A DNA stretch of 64,000 nt from DTYU01 sp040756575 (lineage in GTDB: Bacteria > Bacillota > Desulfotomaculia > Desulfotomaculales > Ammonificaceae). The notes beneath the pieces are model-generated. The model searched no databases and was not told the origin of the DNA. It saw only the letters and a program-made list of their open reading frames with translations. A program made the position numbers and the translations under genes. The DNA is taken from NCBI GenBank assembly GCA_040756575.1, contig JBFLYP010000013.1, forward strand, positions 8,432 to 72,431. The letters run 5' to 3'. This document shows positions 16,373 through 24,196 of the stretch, one piece after another. Within the stretch, counting starts at the first letter, position 1, and the number at the start of each line of letters is the position of its first letter.

Positions 16373-17368
16373 TTAATATCGCAGCAAAACCGCACCCCAG
16401 GTAAGACCGGCCCCGAACGCAACCAGGAGCACCAGGCTCTCACCGGACCTTATCTTCCCGCTCATTACAGCCTCATAAAAGGCAATAGGAATGGAGGCTG
16501 CAGAGGTGTTGCCGTAGCGATCAACATTTACCATCACCTTTTCGGGGGAGAGGCCGAGTCTTTTGGCTAATGCGTCAATGATACGGACGTTAGCCTGGTG
16601 CGGGATGAAGCAGCCGATTTCATTTTGACTTACCCCGGCCCGGCGTAAAGCTTCTAAGGCCGCTTCTTCCATCGCCCGCACGGCGAATTTAAAAATCTCC
16701 CTGCCGTTCATATAGAGGTAGTGCTGCCTTTCCCGCACCGTTTCCGCGGAGGCGGGAAGGCGTGTCCCGCCTGCGGGCATCTTCAAGAGTTCCCCGCCTG
16801 AACCATCCGCCCTGAGATAGATCGAGAGAATGCCGCTCGGGGGCTCAACCGGTTGTAAAACCACCGCCCCGGCACCGTCGCCGAAAAGCACACAGGTGGA
16901 GCGGTCCTCCCAGTTGGTAACCCTTGAAAGCAAGTCGACGCCGATCAACAGTACGTTCCGGTAAAAGCCGGTCTGGATAAACTGTGCTCCCACCGCCAAC
17001 CCGTAAACGAACCCGGAGCAGCCGGCCTCAAGGTCAAATGCGGCAGCCCTTTTCGCCCCAAGCCGGTCCTGCACAAGACAAGCTGTCGCCGGAAAGAGCA
17101 TATCCGGCGTGGATGTGGCTACTATAATGAGATCTACTTCCGCAGGAGCCAATCCCGCGGCATCAAGTGCCTCCCTGGCAGCCCTCACGGCAACATCGGA
17201 AGCGGCCTCCTCCCGGGCGGCGATACGTCTTTCTCTTATCCCTGTCCTCTCCCGGATCCAGGCATCACTGGTATCAACCATCCGCTCCAGGTCAAGGTTC
17301 GTCAACACTCGCGCGGGAACGTAAATGCCCAGACCGGTTATCCCCACCGCGGGCCGGTCTTCAGCCAT
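16373..17368 (-). CDS. fabH: 3-oxoacyl-ACP synthase III
   Basis: This 331-residue KAS III has GITGLGIYVPARVLTN at the start, the active-site cysteine in AFDLEAGCSGFVYGLA, the histidine in FIPHQANVRIIDAL and asparagine in YGNTSAASIPIA. It starts chains from acetyl- or branched acyl-CoA. The ATG lies inside the end of plsX (8-base overlap). Confidence 0.95.
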   Translation of the reverse strand: MAEDRPAVGITGLGIYVPARVLTNLDLERMVDTSDAWIRERTGIRERRIAAREEAASDVAVRAAREALDAAGLAPAEVDLIIVATSTPDMLFPATACLVQDRLGAKRAAAFDLEAGCSGFVYGLAVGAQFIQTGFYRNVLLIGVDLLSRVTNWEDRSTCVLFGDGAGAVVLQPVEPPSGILSIYLRADGSGGELLKMPAGGTRLPASAETVRERQHYLYMNGREIFKFAVRAMEEAALEALRRAGVSQNEIGCFIPHQANVRIIDALAKRLGLSPEKVMVNVDRYGNTSAASIPIAFYEAVMSGKIRSGESLVLLVAFGAGLTWGAVLLRY

Positions 17369-18374
17369 TGGCCGTTTCTACTCCCTTCGTGTTTCGCTCC
17401 TTGATGCTCCCGGCAATGGTTTCAACCAGCCCGCTTTTCACCGATTCTACAGCCACCCGGACGGCGTTTTTGATCGCCAGCGCCCGCGAGGTTCCGTGGG
17501 CAACCACAACCACACCGTTAACGCCCAAAAGGGGCGCCCCCCCGTACTCGGCGTAATCAAGGCGCCGCCTTAAGCCCTTTAACAGGGCCAGGGTGAGCCC
17601 CAGCGCTATCTTGGCCGGAAAGTTTTTTGAGACTTCCTGGCGGATCATTAACTCCAGCGCCTCAGCCAAACCCTCTCCCGCCTTCAAAAGCACATTGCCA
17701 ACAAAGCCGTCACAGACGACGACGTCAACCCTCCCGTTGAAAGCTTCCCGCCCTTCAACATTTCCGATAAAGTTCAAAGGTTCTTTTTTCAGAAGCGGAA
17801 AAGCGCTCAATGTCAGTTCGTTCCCCTTTGTTTCTTCCTCGCCGATGCTCAAAAGACCTACCCTGGGATGCTTGATTTTAAGGACGCTCGAGGCATAGGC
17901 GGCGCCCATAATCGCAAACTGAACCAGATGCTGCGCTTTAACGTCCACGTTGGCGCCTACATCGAGCAAGACGGTGTTACCCTGGGGGTTCGGCATCAGG
18001 CTCATTAACGCCGGCCGGTCAATACCCTGTATCCGCCCCAGCCCCAAAAGCGCTGCCGCCATTACAGCACCGGTATTGCCGGCGGATATCACCGCGTCGG
18101 CCCGGCCCTCCTTAACCAGTTCTACCCCCCGGACGATAGAAGAGTCCCTTTTCCGGCGGACTGCCTGAACGGGGTGCTCTCCCATACCGATGACTTCGCT
18201 TGCGGGAACCACCTGAACTCTTTTAGAGTTTACGCCTGTCATTTCATTTAAAATACGCGCCTCGTCTCCTACCAGCAGAACCTCAATCCCATACTCTTCC
18301 GACGCGCGTACCGCCCCGGCAACAACCTCAGTTGGGGCATAATCACCGCCCATAGCGTCAATCGCTACCCGCAA
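17361..18374 (-). CDS. plsX: Phosphate acyltransferase PlsX
   Basis: This protein of about 337 residues begins RVAIDAMGGDYAPTEVVAGA and has SAGNTGAVMAAALL, LLDVGANVD and VVCDGFVGNVLLKAGEG, all PlsX hallmarks. It makes acyl-phosphate from acyl-ACP for phospholipid synthesis. TTG 18374, eight bases after GGAGG, is the likely start; the frame is open to 18419. Unlike many Firmicutes no fapR gene lies upstream. Confidence 0.93.
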   Translation of the reverse strand: MRVAIDAMGGDYAPTEVVAGAVRASEEYGIEVLLVGDEARILNEMTGVNSKRVQVVPASEVIGMGEHPVQAVRRKRDSSIVRGVELVKEGRADAVISAGNTGAVMAAALLGLGRIQGIDRPALMSLMPNPQGNTVLLDVGANVDVKAQHLVQFAIMGAAYASSVLKIKHPRVGLLSIGEEETKGNELTLSAFPLLKKEPLNFIGNVEGREAFNGRVDVVVCDGFVGNVLLKAGEGLAEALELMIRQEVSKNFPAKIALGLTLALLKGLRRRLDYAEYGGAPLLGVNGVVVVAHGTSRALAIKNAVRVAVESVKSGLVETIAGSIKERNTKGVETANG

Positions 18375-18607
18375 GCTCAGAACCTCCTCCCGGCTTAAGC
18401 AGAAATAACAACTGGCCACCAGGCCGCTTGCACAGACTTACCGTTAAACGGTTCGAGGCCGGATATACGGTGTTTAAAAGCCGCAACAGGCGTTTGCCGC
18501 AAGAACGTCTCCGGAGTTAAGATCCGTCGGCAACTTACCGCCCCTCGCCTCTATAAAAATAGGGTCCTGGCATAACACCAAAACCCACCCTAATAAATCC
18601 TATTATG

Positions 18608-18793
18608 TTACTTTGCCCCCTCGTTGACCAAAATTTGCCGTCCCTTGTACTGACCACAGTTTGGACAAACACTGTGGGGCTTCTTCAGGGCTTTACAATG
18701 CGGGCAAGCAACGAGACCCGGGGCCTCTATTTTAAGCTGCGCCCTGCGCAAACGCTTGCGTTGTTTGGACGTCCTACGTTTCGGCACCCCCAC
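18608..18793 (-). CDS. rpmF: 50S ribosomal protein L32
   Basis: This 61-residue protein begins GVPKRRTSKQRKRLRRA and has the zinc ribbon CPHCKALKKPHSVCPNCGQY with all four cysteines. GTG 18793, eight bases after GGGAGG, is chosen over GTG 18802. It overlaps the end of the yceD gene by about 20 bases. Confidence 0.95.
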   Translation of the reverse strand: MGVPKRRTSKQRKRLRRAQLKIEAPGLVACPHCKALKKPHSVCPNCGQYKGRQILVNEGAK

Positions 18794-19316
18794 CGCTGCC
18801 ACCTCCCTCTTTTTGACTTAATAACCTGCTGAGGGCCGCGAGCCTCGGGTCCCCGAGTTCTTTCGGGCAACTGCATTTGCCCGTATTCAGGTCCCGGCCG
18901 CAGGTAAGGCATAAGCCTTTACAATCAGCGTCGCAAAGCGGCTTCATCGGTATGGACAGCATGAGAGTCTCCGCCACCTGACCGGTGAAGTCAAGTTCGT
19001 CCGCCGCCGGAGCAACTTCTTCGCTTTCATCCCCCGTTAAGCCGCCGTGCAGGCGGTATTTCTCCTCGAACCGCCCTTTAATGTCTAACGGAAACTCCTT
19101 CATACAACGGCTACAGGCCAGGCGTACGGTCGCTCTAACCTCACCCTCCGCCCATAAAAAATCACCCGCGTTGGTAATGCGTAACTGAAGTTCAACAGGA
19201 GAGATTACCGGCACGGGTTTGTCTTCACCTGGAACAACCTCTATTTCACCCGTCAGATGATACCGCCGCTCTTGAGCCGGGGTCTTCTTCAACCCTGCTA
19301 CGCCAATTGTAAACAT
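18774..19316 (-). CDS. yceD: YceD family protein (DUF177)
   Basis: This 180-residue protein has the DUF177 cysteine pairs: LACSRCMKEF in the first half, then CDADCKGLCLTCGRDLNTGKC near the end, suggesting a metal-bound knuckle. The family is linked to 23S rRNA and ribosome accumulation and almost always precedes rpmF. A strong promoter lies 16 bases upstream, so this is the first gene of the long fab run. Confidence 0.88.
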   Translation of the reverse strand: MFTIGVAGLKKTPAQERRYHLTGEIEVVPGEDKPVPVISPVELQLRITNAGDFLWAEGEVRATVRLACSRCMKEFPLDIKGRFEEKYRLHGGLTGDESEEVAPAADELDFTGQVAETLMLSIPMKPLCDADCKGLCLTCGRDLNTGKCSCPKELGDPRLAALSRLLSQKEGGGSGGGAET

Positions 19317-19331
19317 TGCCCACCCCGTCAG

Positions 19332-19360
19332 ATTATAACGGCGTGCACTTGCGGTGTCAA
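19332..19360 (-). promoter_or_regulatory. Strong promoter of the yceD-rpmF-plsX-fab operon
   Basis: In minus sense TTGACA (19360-19355), a 17-base spacer and TATAAT (19337-19332) form a consensus sigma-A promoter 15 bases before the yceD ATG. It is the only clear promoter found upstream of the 13-kb run of same-strand genes. Confidence 0.85.
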
Positions 19361-19422
19361 GTGAAAGGAGTCGAAGGCATTAGAACTTCTCGTTCCTCAT
19401 AAAAAATAGCGAGGTGAACACC

Positions 19423-20619
19423 GTGGGCACTTACTCCCGCAAAACCCTCCTCGCGTTCCTGATAACCATCTTTTTCCTATTGATGATCGCTTACCCCGCA
19501 GCAATCTACCGGGGTGCCACCAACGGACTTAGCATTTGGTGGCAGATTATTTTCCCCTCGCTTTTACCTTTTTTTATTACCACCGAGCTACTGCTCGCCC
19601 TGGGAGTCATCCAGTTCTTTGGGGCACTTCTTGAACCCCTTACACAGAGAGTCTTTCGTCTTCCGGGTGCTGCCGCGTTCGCCATCGCTGTGGGGTATAC
19701 TTCCGGCTACCCGATGGGTGCCGCAGTGGCCGCGCGCTTAAAGTCCCAAGAACTACTGTCGGCATCTCAGTCAGCACGCTTGGCCGCTTTTACCAATAAC
19801 GCAAGCCCGCTTTTCATCCTGGTGGCAGTCTCAGTTGGCATGTACCAGAACCCGGCTCTGGGACCGTTCCTCGCAGGTGTCCATTACCTGAGCAATGTAC
19901 TGACAGGAATCACCCTCGGGCTTTTCGCCCGCCCCACATTTGCAGCCGTCCAAAACCCGTGGCAGCGGGCGGTAAATGAACTCGCCCGGACCCGCCGCAA
20001 CGACCTGCGAAACATGGGTCAACTTGCCGGTGAGTCAATCCGCCATGCGGTCAACAGCCTTTTTGTCATTGCAGGCTTCATCTGCATTTTTGCCGTGGTG
20101 CTCCAGTTGTTTAATGAGGTTCCGATTCTGCAGGCTCTTTTACATTTTGTCGGCAGCGTCCTCCAGCGAATCGGACTTCTGCCCGAGCTGTGGCCTGCAC
20201 TCGGCGCCGGTTTCTTCGAAGTCACTCTCGGCGCTAAAACCGCAGCGGCCGCCGACGCACCCCTCATCGAAAAGTTACTCATGACGCAAGTCATCTTCGC
20301 GTGGAGCGGCCTCTCTGTCATCATGCAGGCATTGAGCTTTTTATCGGCGGCAAAGGTCCCGGGGAGTATTTTCCTCCTGGGACGATTCTTACAGGCGCTC
20401 TTCGCCTGCGCCCTGACGTACGCCTTATTTCCCTTCTTTGCGCCGCGCCTCGCGCAGACGGCAGCCGCCCTCCCTACGGCCGCACCCTCCTTTACCGCCA
20501 TCCTTACGGGCGCAGCCGTGTTATGCATCACCGTTAATCTTTCGCTTATAATGTTGGCGCTTCTTGTTTTGACCGGCTGCAAGCTCAAATTCCGGTGCCG
20601 GCAGTTCTTTCGTCAATAG
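19423..20619 (+). CDS. ylbJ: Sporulation integral membrane protein YlbJ
   Basis: This protein of about 398 residues has many hydrophobic helices and the Gate/nucleoside-recognition-like repeat: SLLPFFITTELLLALGVIQF, GYTSGYPMGAAVAARL and FTNNASPLFILVAVSVGMY. In Bacillus ylbJ is sigma-E controlled, needed for spore cortex formation, and lies beside rsmD-coaD, as here. GTG 19423 is eight bases after GAGG; the earlier GTG 19414 overlaps that site. Confidence 0.88.
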   Translation: MGTYSRKTLLAFLITIFFLLMIAYPAAIYRGATNGLSIWWQIIFPSLLPFFITTELLLALGVIQFFGALLEPLTQRVFRLPGAAAFAIAVGYTSGYPMGAAVAARLKSQELLSASQSARLAAFTNNASPLFILVAVSVGMYQNPALGPFLAGVHYLSNVLTGITLGLFARPTFAAVQNPWQRAVNELARTRRNDLRNMGQLAGESIRHAVNSLFVIAGFICIFAVVLQLFNEVPILQALLHFVGSVLQRIGLLPELWPALGAGFFEVTLGAKTAAAADAPLIEKLLMTQVIFAWSGLSVIMQALSFLSAAKVPGSIFLLGRFLQALFACALTYALFPFFAPRLAQTAAALPTAAPSFTAILTGAAVLCITVNLSLIMLALLVLTGCKLKFRCRQFFRQ

Positions 20620-20745
20620 CAGCGGCCGGGTTATCGCGCAGTTCACCAGCGCTACAACAGCCCGCCGGACCAGTTATCCTGTAAAACCTTCAGCGCAATC
20701 CCAAGCAACAGTGATTTTATGCTTCAATCAAACGGCAAACCAAAT

Positions 20746-20769
20746 GAAAAACCCCGGGATTTTTCCGGG
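20746..20769 (-). terminator. Terminator after the coiled-coil gene
   Basis: CCCGG-GATTTTT-CCGGG (20753-20769) followed, in minus sense, by GTTTTTC. The stem is short but has a U-run and sits 30 bases past the stop of the minus-strand gene. It lies in the convergent gap with ylbJ, where nothing else is seen. Confidence 0.6.
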
Positions 20770-20798
20770 ACTACCTTCTCTAAAGAACCGTAGCAAAA

Positions 20799-21245
20799 CT
20801 ACTTCATCCCTCTTAGCTCCGCACGGCCCTGCTGAATTTCCCGGGTGATCCTGTCCAACCGGTCCTCAAGCTTAGCGAGGACATCGTCCGCGTATTCCCG
20901 GGCACCGAGCTTGATTTCGCGCGCGACCTGTTCCGCCTTACCGAGGATAGACTCCGCCATCTCCTTTGCCTGGCGCACAACCTCGCTTTCTTCAGCCTTT
21001 TTTTCTGCATCCTGCCTGGCTTGCTCCAAGATGCGTTCGGCTTCCCTGTGGGCTTCGTCCATAACCTTTTCCCGTTCCTGTACTACCCACTTGGCCTTCC
21101 GGACATCGTCCGGCAGGATGGTGCGGATGCGATCGAGGATGTCCAGCATCTTATCTTCGTCAACTAAGACCTTCCGAGTGAGCGGAATTCGGCCGCTTGT
21201 CTCAATCAGTTCCTCAAGCTCATTAATTACCGCGAGAAGCTCCAC
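20799..21245 (-). CDS. Coiled-coil protein (ATP synthase b-chain/DivIVA-like)
   Basis: This 148-residue, highly charged protein is almost entirely helical from about residue 55 on (EREKVMDEAHREAERILEQA, then AEKKAEESEVVRQAKEMAE), resembling ATP-synthase b-type or DivIVA-like coiled coils without a membrane helix. Its N-terminal 45 residues form a separate small region (LIETSGRIPLTRKVLVDEDK). Related genes sit beside coaD in many Clostridia. Start GTG 21245 follows GGAGGGG. Function unknown; a scaffolding role is inference. Confidence 0.7.
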   Translation of the reverse strand: MELLAVINELEELIETSGRIPLTRKVLVDEDKMLDILDRIRTILPDDVRKAKWVVQEREKVMDEAHREAERILEQARQDAEKKAEESEVVRQAKEMAESILGKAEQVAREIKLGAREYADDVLAKLEDRLDRITREIQQGRAELRGMK

Positions 21246-21308
21246 TTTACCCCTCCTCTAAAAGTTCAACGTTTAAGGGTCAAGGCCCGGGTTCACTCCG
21301 GTATCCTT

Positions 21309-21788
21309 TCATTTGGAAAACTTTTCCCGAAGTTTTTCCTCCACCAGGGGCGGAACCATATCCTTAAGGCACCCTCCATAGTAGGCCAGTTCTTTTACCG
21401 CACTCGAACTGATAAATGAATAGTGCGCCTCGGTCATCAAAAACAGCGTTTCTATCTCCGGTGCCAACTTCTTATTTGTCAGTGCCATGACAAACTCGTT
21501 CTCGAAATCCGAAATAACCCTCAACCCTCGGATGATTGCGCAGGCCCCGACACGCCTCGCGTATTCAACTGTTAGTCCGTCGTACGAATCCACCCTCACC
21601 TTAACCTGATCCGCTACCAAATCCCGGAGCATCTCAAGCCGTTCTGAAATCTCAAAAAGAGGCTTCTTCTTCGGATTTTCCGTGACCGCTACAACGATCA
21701 AGTCAAAAAGCTGAGACGCTCGAACAATGATGTCTATGTGGCCGTTCGTGACAGGATCGAAACTGCCCGGATATATGGCGATTTTCAA
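21309..21788 (-). CDS. coaD: Phosphopantetheine adenylyltransferase
   Basis: This 159-residue nucleotidyltransferase has the TxGH motif in IYPGSFDPVTNGHIDII, AIIRGLRVISDFENEFVMAL and the C-terminal YSFISSSAVKELAYYGG. It makes dephospho-CoA. Start TTG 21788 lies after AAGGAGG and overlaps the rsmD stop, so the pair is coupled. Confidence 0.95.
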   Translation of the reverse strand: MKIAIYPGSFDPVTNGHIDIIVRASQLFDLIVVAVTENPKKKPLFEISERLEMLRDLVADQVKVRVDSYDGLTVEYARRVGACAIIRGLRVISDFENEFVMALTNKKLAPEIETLFLMTEAHYSFISSSAVKELAYYGGCLKDMVPPLVEEKLREKFSK

Positions 21789-22348
21789 GTATCATCCTCC
21801 TTAACCCTGTAAAAAGAAAGCACCGTATCGCCGTAACGCTCGCGCCGCATCAGAACCAAGTCCTCTATCGCTTCCGGAAGCTCTTCCCGGCAGTCGCTTT
21901 CGCAGACCGCTAACCCGCCCGGGGCGAGCAAACACCTCTTCGCAATCAAACTTAATGCTTTCGTCTCGTATCCCTTTTTATATGGCGGGTCTATATATAC
22001 GACATCAAAGCGGTCTTCCCTTCGCCCGAGGAGATTAACTGCCGTCAGGGCATCTTTAATGAAAACTGTTGCTTTATGAGTCATGCCCGTACGTCTCAGG
22101 TTTTCGCGGATCAGGCTAACAGCCCGTGGACTGCGCTCGACAAAAATAACCCACGCCGCTCCACGGCTTAAGGCTTCGATCCCGATACTGCCCGTCCCGG
22201 CAAAAAGATCGAGAAACCGCGCGTTGGGGATCTTGGATGCCAAGATATTGAAAAGCGCCTCTTTTACCCGGTCGGATGTTGGGCGGATGCTCCTTCCAGG
22301 AGGCGTCTGAAGCTTACACCGCTTTGCCGATCCCGCAATGACCCGCAT
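21785..22348 (-). CDS. rsmD: 16S rRNA (guanine966-N2)-methyltransferase
   Basis: This 187-residue protein begins MRVIAGSAKRCKL, with RPTSDRVKEALFNIL, SAM motif FLDLFAGTGSIGIEALSRGA and catalytic VYIDPPYKKGYE. It pairs with coaD as in Bacillus (ylbH-coaD). On the same strand a TATAAT-like element lies near 22420, but no good -35 box is seen. Confidence 0.93.
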   Translation of the reverse strand: MRVIAGSAKRCKLQTPPGRSIRPTSDRVKEALFNILASKIPNARFLDLFAGTGSIGIEALSRGAAWVIFVERSPRAVSLIRENLRRTGMTHKATVFIKDALTAVNLLGRREDRFDVVYIDPPYKKGYETKALSLIAKRCLLAPGGLAVCESDCREELPEAIEDLVLMRRERYGDTVLSFYRVKEDDT

Positions 22349-22516
22349 TCCAATATCCTTCGCTTTCCGGTATTAAGTGGGAAAAATGGGCTTGCTGACA
22401 TCAAATATTAAATTTTAGATTATTATAGCACAGTTAAACGCAAATCACAGCGATTTTTCGCATAACAGCTTTCCGGGAGGGAAAAGATAGATTCAGTAAA
22501 ACGGGAGGTTCATAGG

Positions 22517-23476
22517 ATGCTGGACCTGGCGGTTGAGGCGCACGAACTGGCAAGGGCCAGGACGGGCACTGAAATACCGGGGGTAGTCGTTGAAAAGGAA
22601 AACTTCCCCTATGCCACTGTAACCACCGTTCGGGTAGAAACCGAAGAAGCTGAGCGGATCATGCAAAAGCCTAAGGGGACTTATATCACAATCGACGCAC
22701 CTCCCTTGCGTGATAACGACCGCAGGACACACCAGGAAATCGTCGGACTTTTAGCTCAAAAGCTAAAACTCCTTCTGCAAAACCTGAATTTGCCGGAAGA
22801 CGCAAGCGTTCTGGTAGTAGGTCTTGGCAACTGGCATGCGACACCGGATGCTTTGGGTCCGCGGACAATCGATTACACCCTGGTTACCAGACACCTCCAC
22901 CGGTACGCACCGCAAGAGCTTCACGGGGGTCTGCGGGAGGTTAGCGCCCTCGCCCCCGGCGTACTCGGTATAACAGGTATTGAAACCGCCGAAATCATTC
23001 GGGGCGTGGTCGAAAAGATACAACCCCGCTTCATAATCACTGTGGACGCTCTGGCAGCACGTAACGTTGAAAGGATAACCAGCAGCATCCAAATAGCAGA
23101 TACCGGGATCGATCCCGGTTCCGGAATAGGTAACGACCGTACCGGAATCAATTTCAGAACCATGGGAATTCCGGTAATCGCCATTGGTGTACCGACTGTC
23201 GTCCACGCCGCCTTCATTGCCAGCGACGCAATTGAAAAGCTCTGGCGTGAGCTCAATAAAAATCCGAATATGCAGCGGGTTTACAAAACACTTCATCCCG
23301 AACTTGTAAAAAGCGTGACGGATGAGCTCCTTGAACCATTTGGAGGGCGGTTGATGGTCACGCCTAAGGAGGTCGACGGCCTGATACAAACAACAGCGCG
23401 TATTATAGCCGGCGGTATTGCTTCGGCACTGCACCCCGGAATCCCTGCCGAAGAATTCAGCCTGTATTTGGGGTAG
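22517..23476 (+). CDS. gpr: Germination protease GPR
   Basis: This 319-residue protein has the GPR family pattern: LDLAVEAHELARARTGTEIP at the N-terminus (propeptide region), VVGLGNWHATPDALGP, LAPGVLGITGIETAEII, and the conserved DALAARNVERITSSIQIADT plus PGSGIGNDRTGIN. It cuts alpha/beta SASPs at germination. It is slightly short compared with Bacillus (about 370). ATG 22517 lies eight bases after GGGAGG. A matching SASP gene lies just downstream. Confidence 0.93.
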   Translation: MLDLAVEAHELARARTGTEIPGVVVEKENFPYATVTTVRVETEEAERIMQKPKGTYITIDAPPLRDNDRRTHQEIVGLLAQKLKLLLQNLNLPEDASVLVVGLGNWHATPDALGPRTIDYTLVTRHLHRYAPQELHGGLREVSALAPGVLGITGIETAEIIRGVVEKIQPRFIITVDALAARNVERITSSIQIADTGIDPGSGIGNDRTGINFRTMGIPVIAIGVPTVVHAAFIASDAIEKLWRELNKNPNMQRVYKTLHPELVKSVTDELLEPFGGRLMVTPKEVDGLIQTTARIIAGGIASALHPGIPAEEFSLYLG

Positions 23477-23560
23477 CCCAGCACTCAACTCGTTATATGG
23501 GAAAATCAAACTGTTACCGGAAATAAAGCTCTTTTATTCGAATACCGCTTGAGTGCCGGG
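23477..23560. repeat. Inverted-repeat element, copy 2
   Basis: CCCAGCACTCAAC (23477-23489) starts directly after the gpr stop codon and pairs with CTTGAGTGCCGGG (23548-23560), with two differences from perfect. The arms match the element at 14460-14569 but the inner part does not. A lone left-arm-like CCCGGCGCTCAAC also occurs at 49881-49893. Confidence 0.6.
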
Positions 23561-23624
23561 CGACATCGAATTGCGCAGGCGGGCCTTTACAGCAGCATCT
23601 TGCACCCGGCCCGCCCGCAAGAGG

Positions 23625-23858
23625 TTAGAACTTCGCAGCACCAACGGTCTGTGCAGCCAAGTTCTGTTCATAAGTCTGAATCATGCGCCGTACCATATGT
23701 CCCCCGATGGCACCGTTTTGCCGGGAGGGAACATCACCGAGGTAACTACCGGGCGGTAAGTTGATGCCGACCTCACGAGCGATTTCCCATTTCATCGCAT
23801 CAAGGGCCGCCCGGGCCTCGGGAACCAACACTCTGTTTGTACGCTGTCCCTGTGCCAT
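23625..23858 (-). CDS. Small acid-soluble spore protein, alpha/beta type
   Basis: This 77-residue protein has the SASP pattern: VLVPEARAALDAMKWEIARE, containing the GPR-type cut region (E-I-A), a linker with PSRQNGAIGGHMVRRMIQ, and a short tail. SASPs coat and protect DNA in the dormant spore. ATG 23858 lies eight bases after GGAGG. It is convergent with gpr. Confidence 0.93.
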   Translation of the reverse strand: MAQGQRTNRVLVPEARAALDAMKWEIAREVGINLPPGSYLGDVPSRQNGAIGGHMVRRMIQTYEQNLAAQTVGAAKF

Positions 23859-23867
23859 TAACTTCAC

Positions 23868-24196
23868 CTCCTTAAGTTTTTTCTGTCTTTATTTTTCGTT
23901 CGTGCTGTCGGTCTCATACCCGGTGTTTTTTTGTTAACGAGATTTTGTCTGGTAAATTTAAAAACAATTTATTTTTGAGGAAAACTCTTGTGCAAAAATT
24001 CACAAAATTAACGCGACCACGCCTGCAGTTATATCCAGAGTTACTTGTCCCACCTGCCGGTATCTACCGACATATTGGGAGGTGCAAGTGCGGGGATAGA
24101 AGTGGGAAGAACGGCAGCGGCATTATAACGTTTACCGTTGAACATCGCACTTTGAACTTCGAACTTGCAGCGGAAGGCGTAGCGGGAAGTGGAGGT
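23868..24196. other. Gene-free stretch with one GAACTTCGAAC-type repeat
   Basis: The part next to the SASP gene is AT-rich and probably holds its forespore promoter, though no sigma-G boxes could be set with confidence. At about 24136-24165 lies TTTGAACTTCGAACTTG, a member of the repeat family seen at 29954-30000 and 31410-31640. No believable gene is seen; the open frame that crosses into recG is its antisense. Confidence 0.45.
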
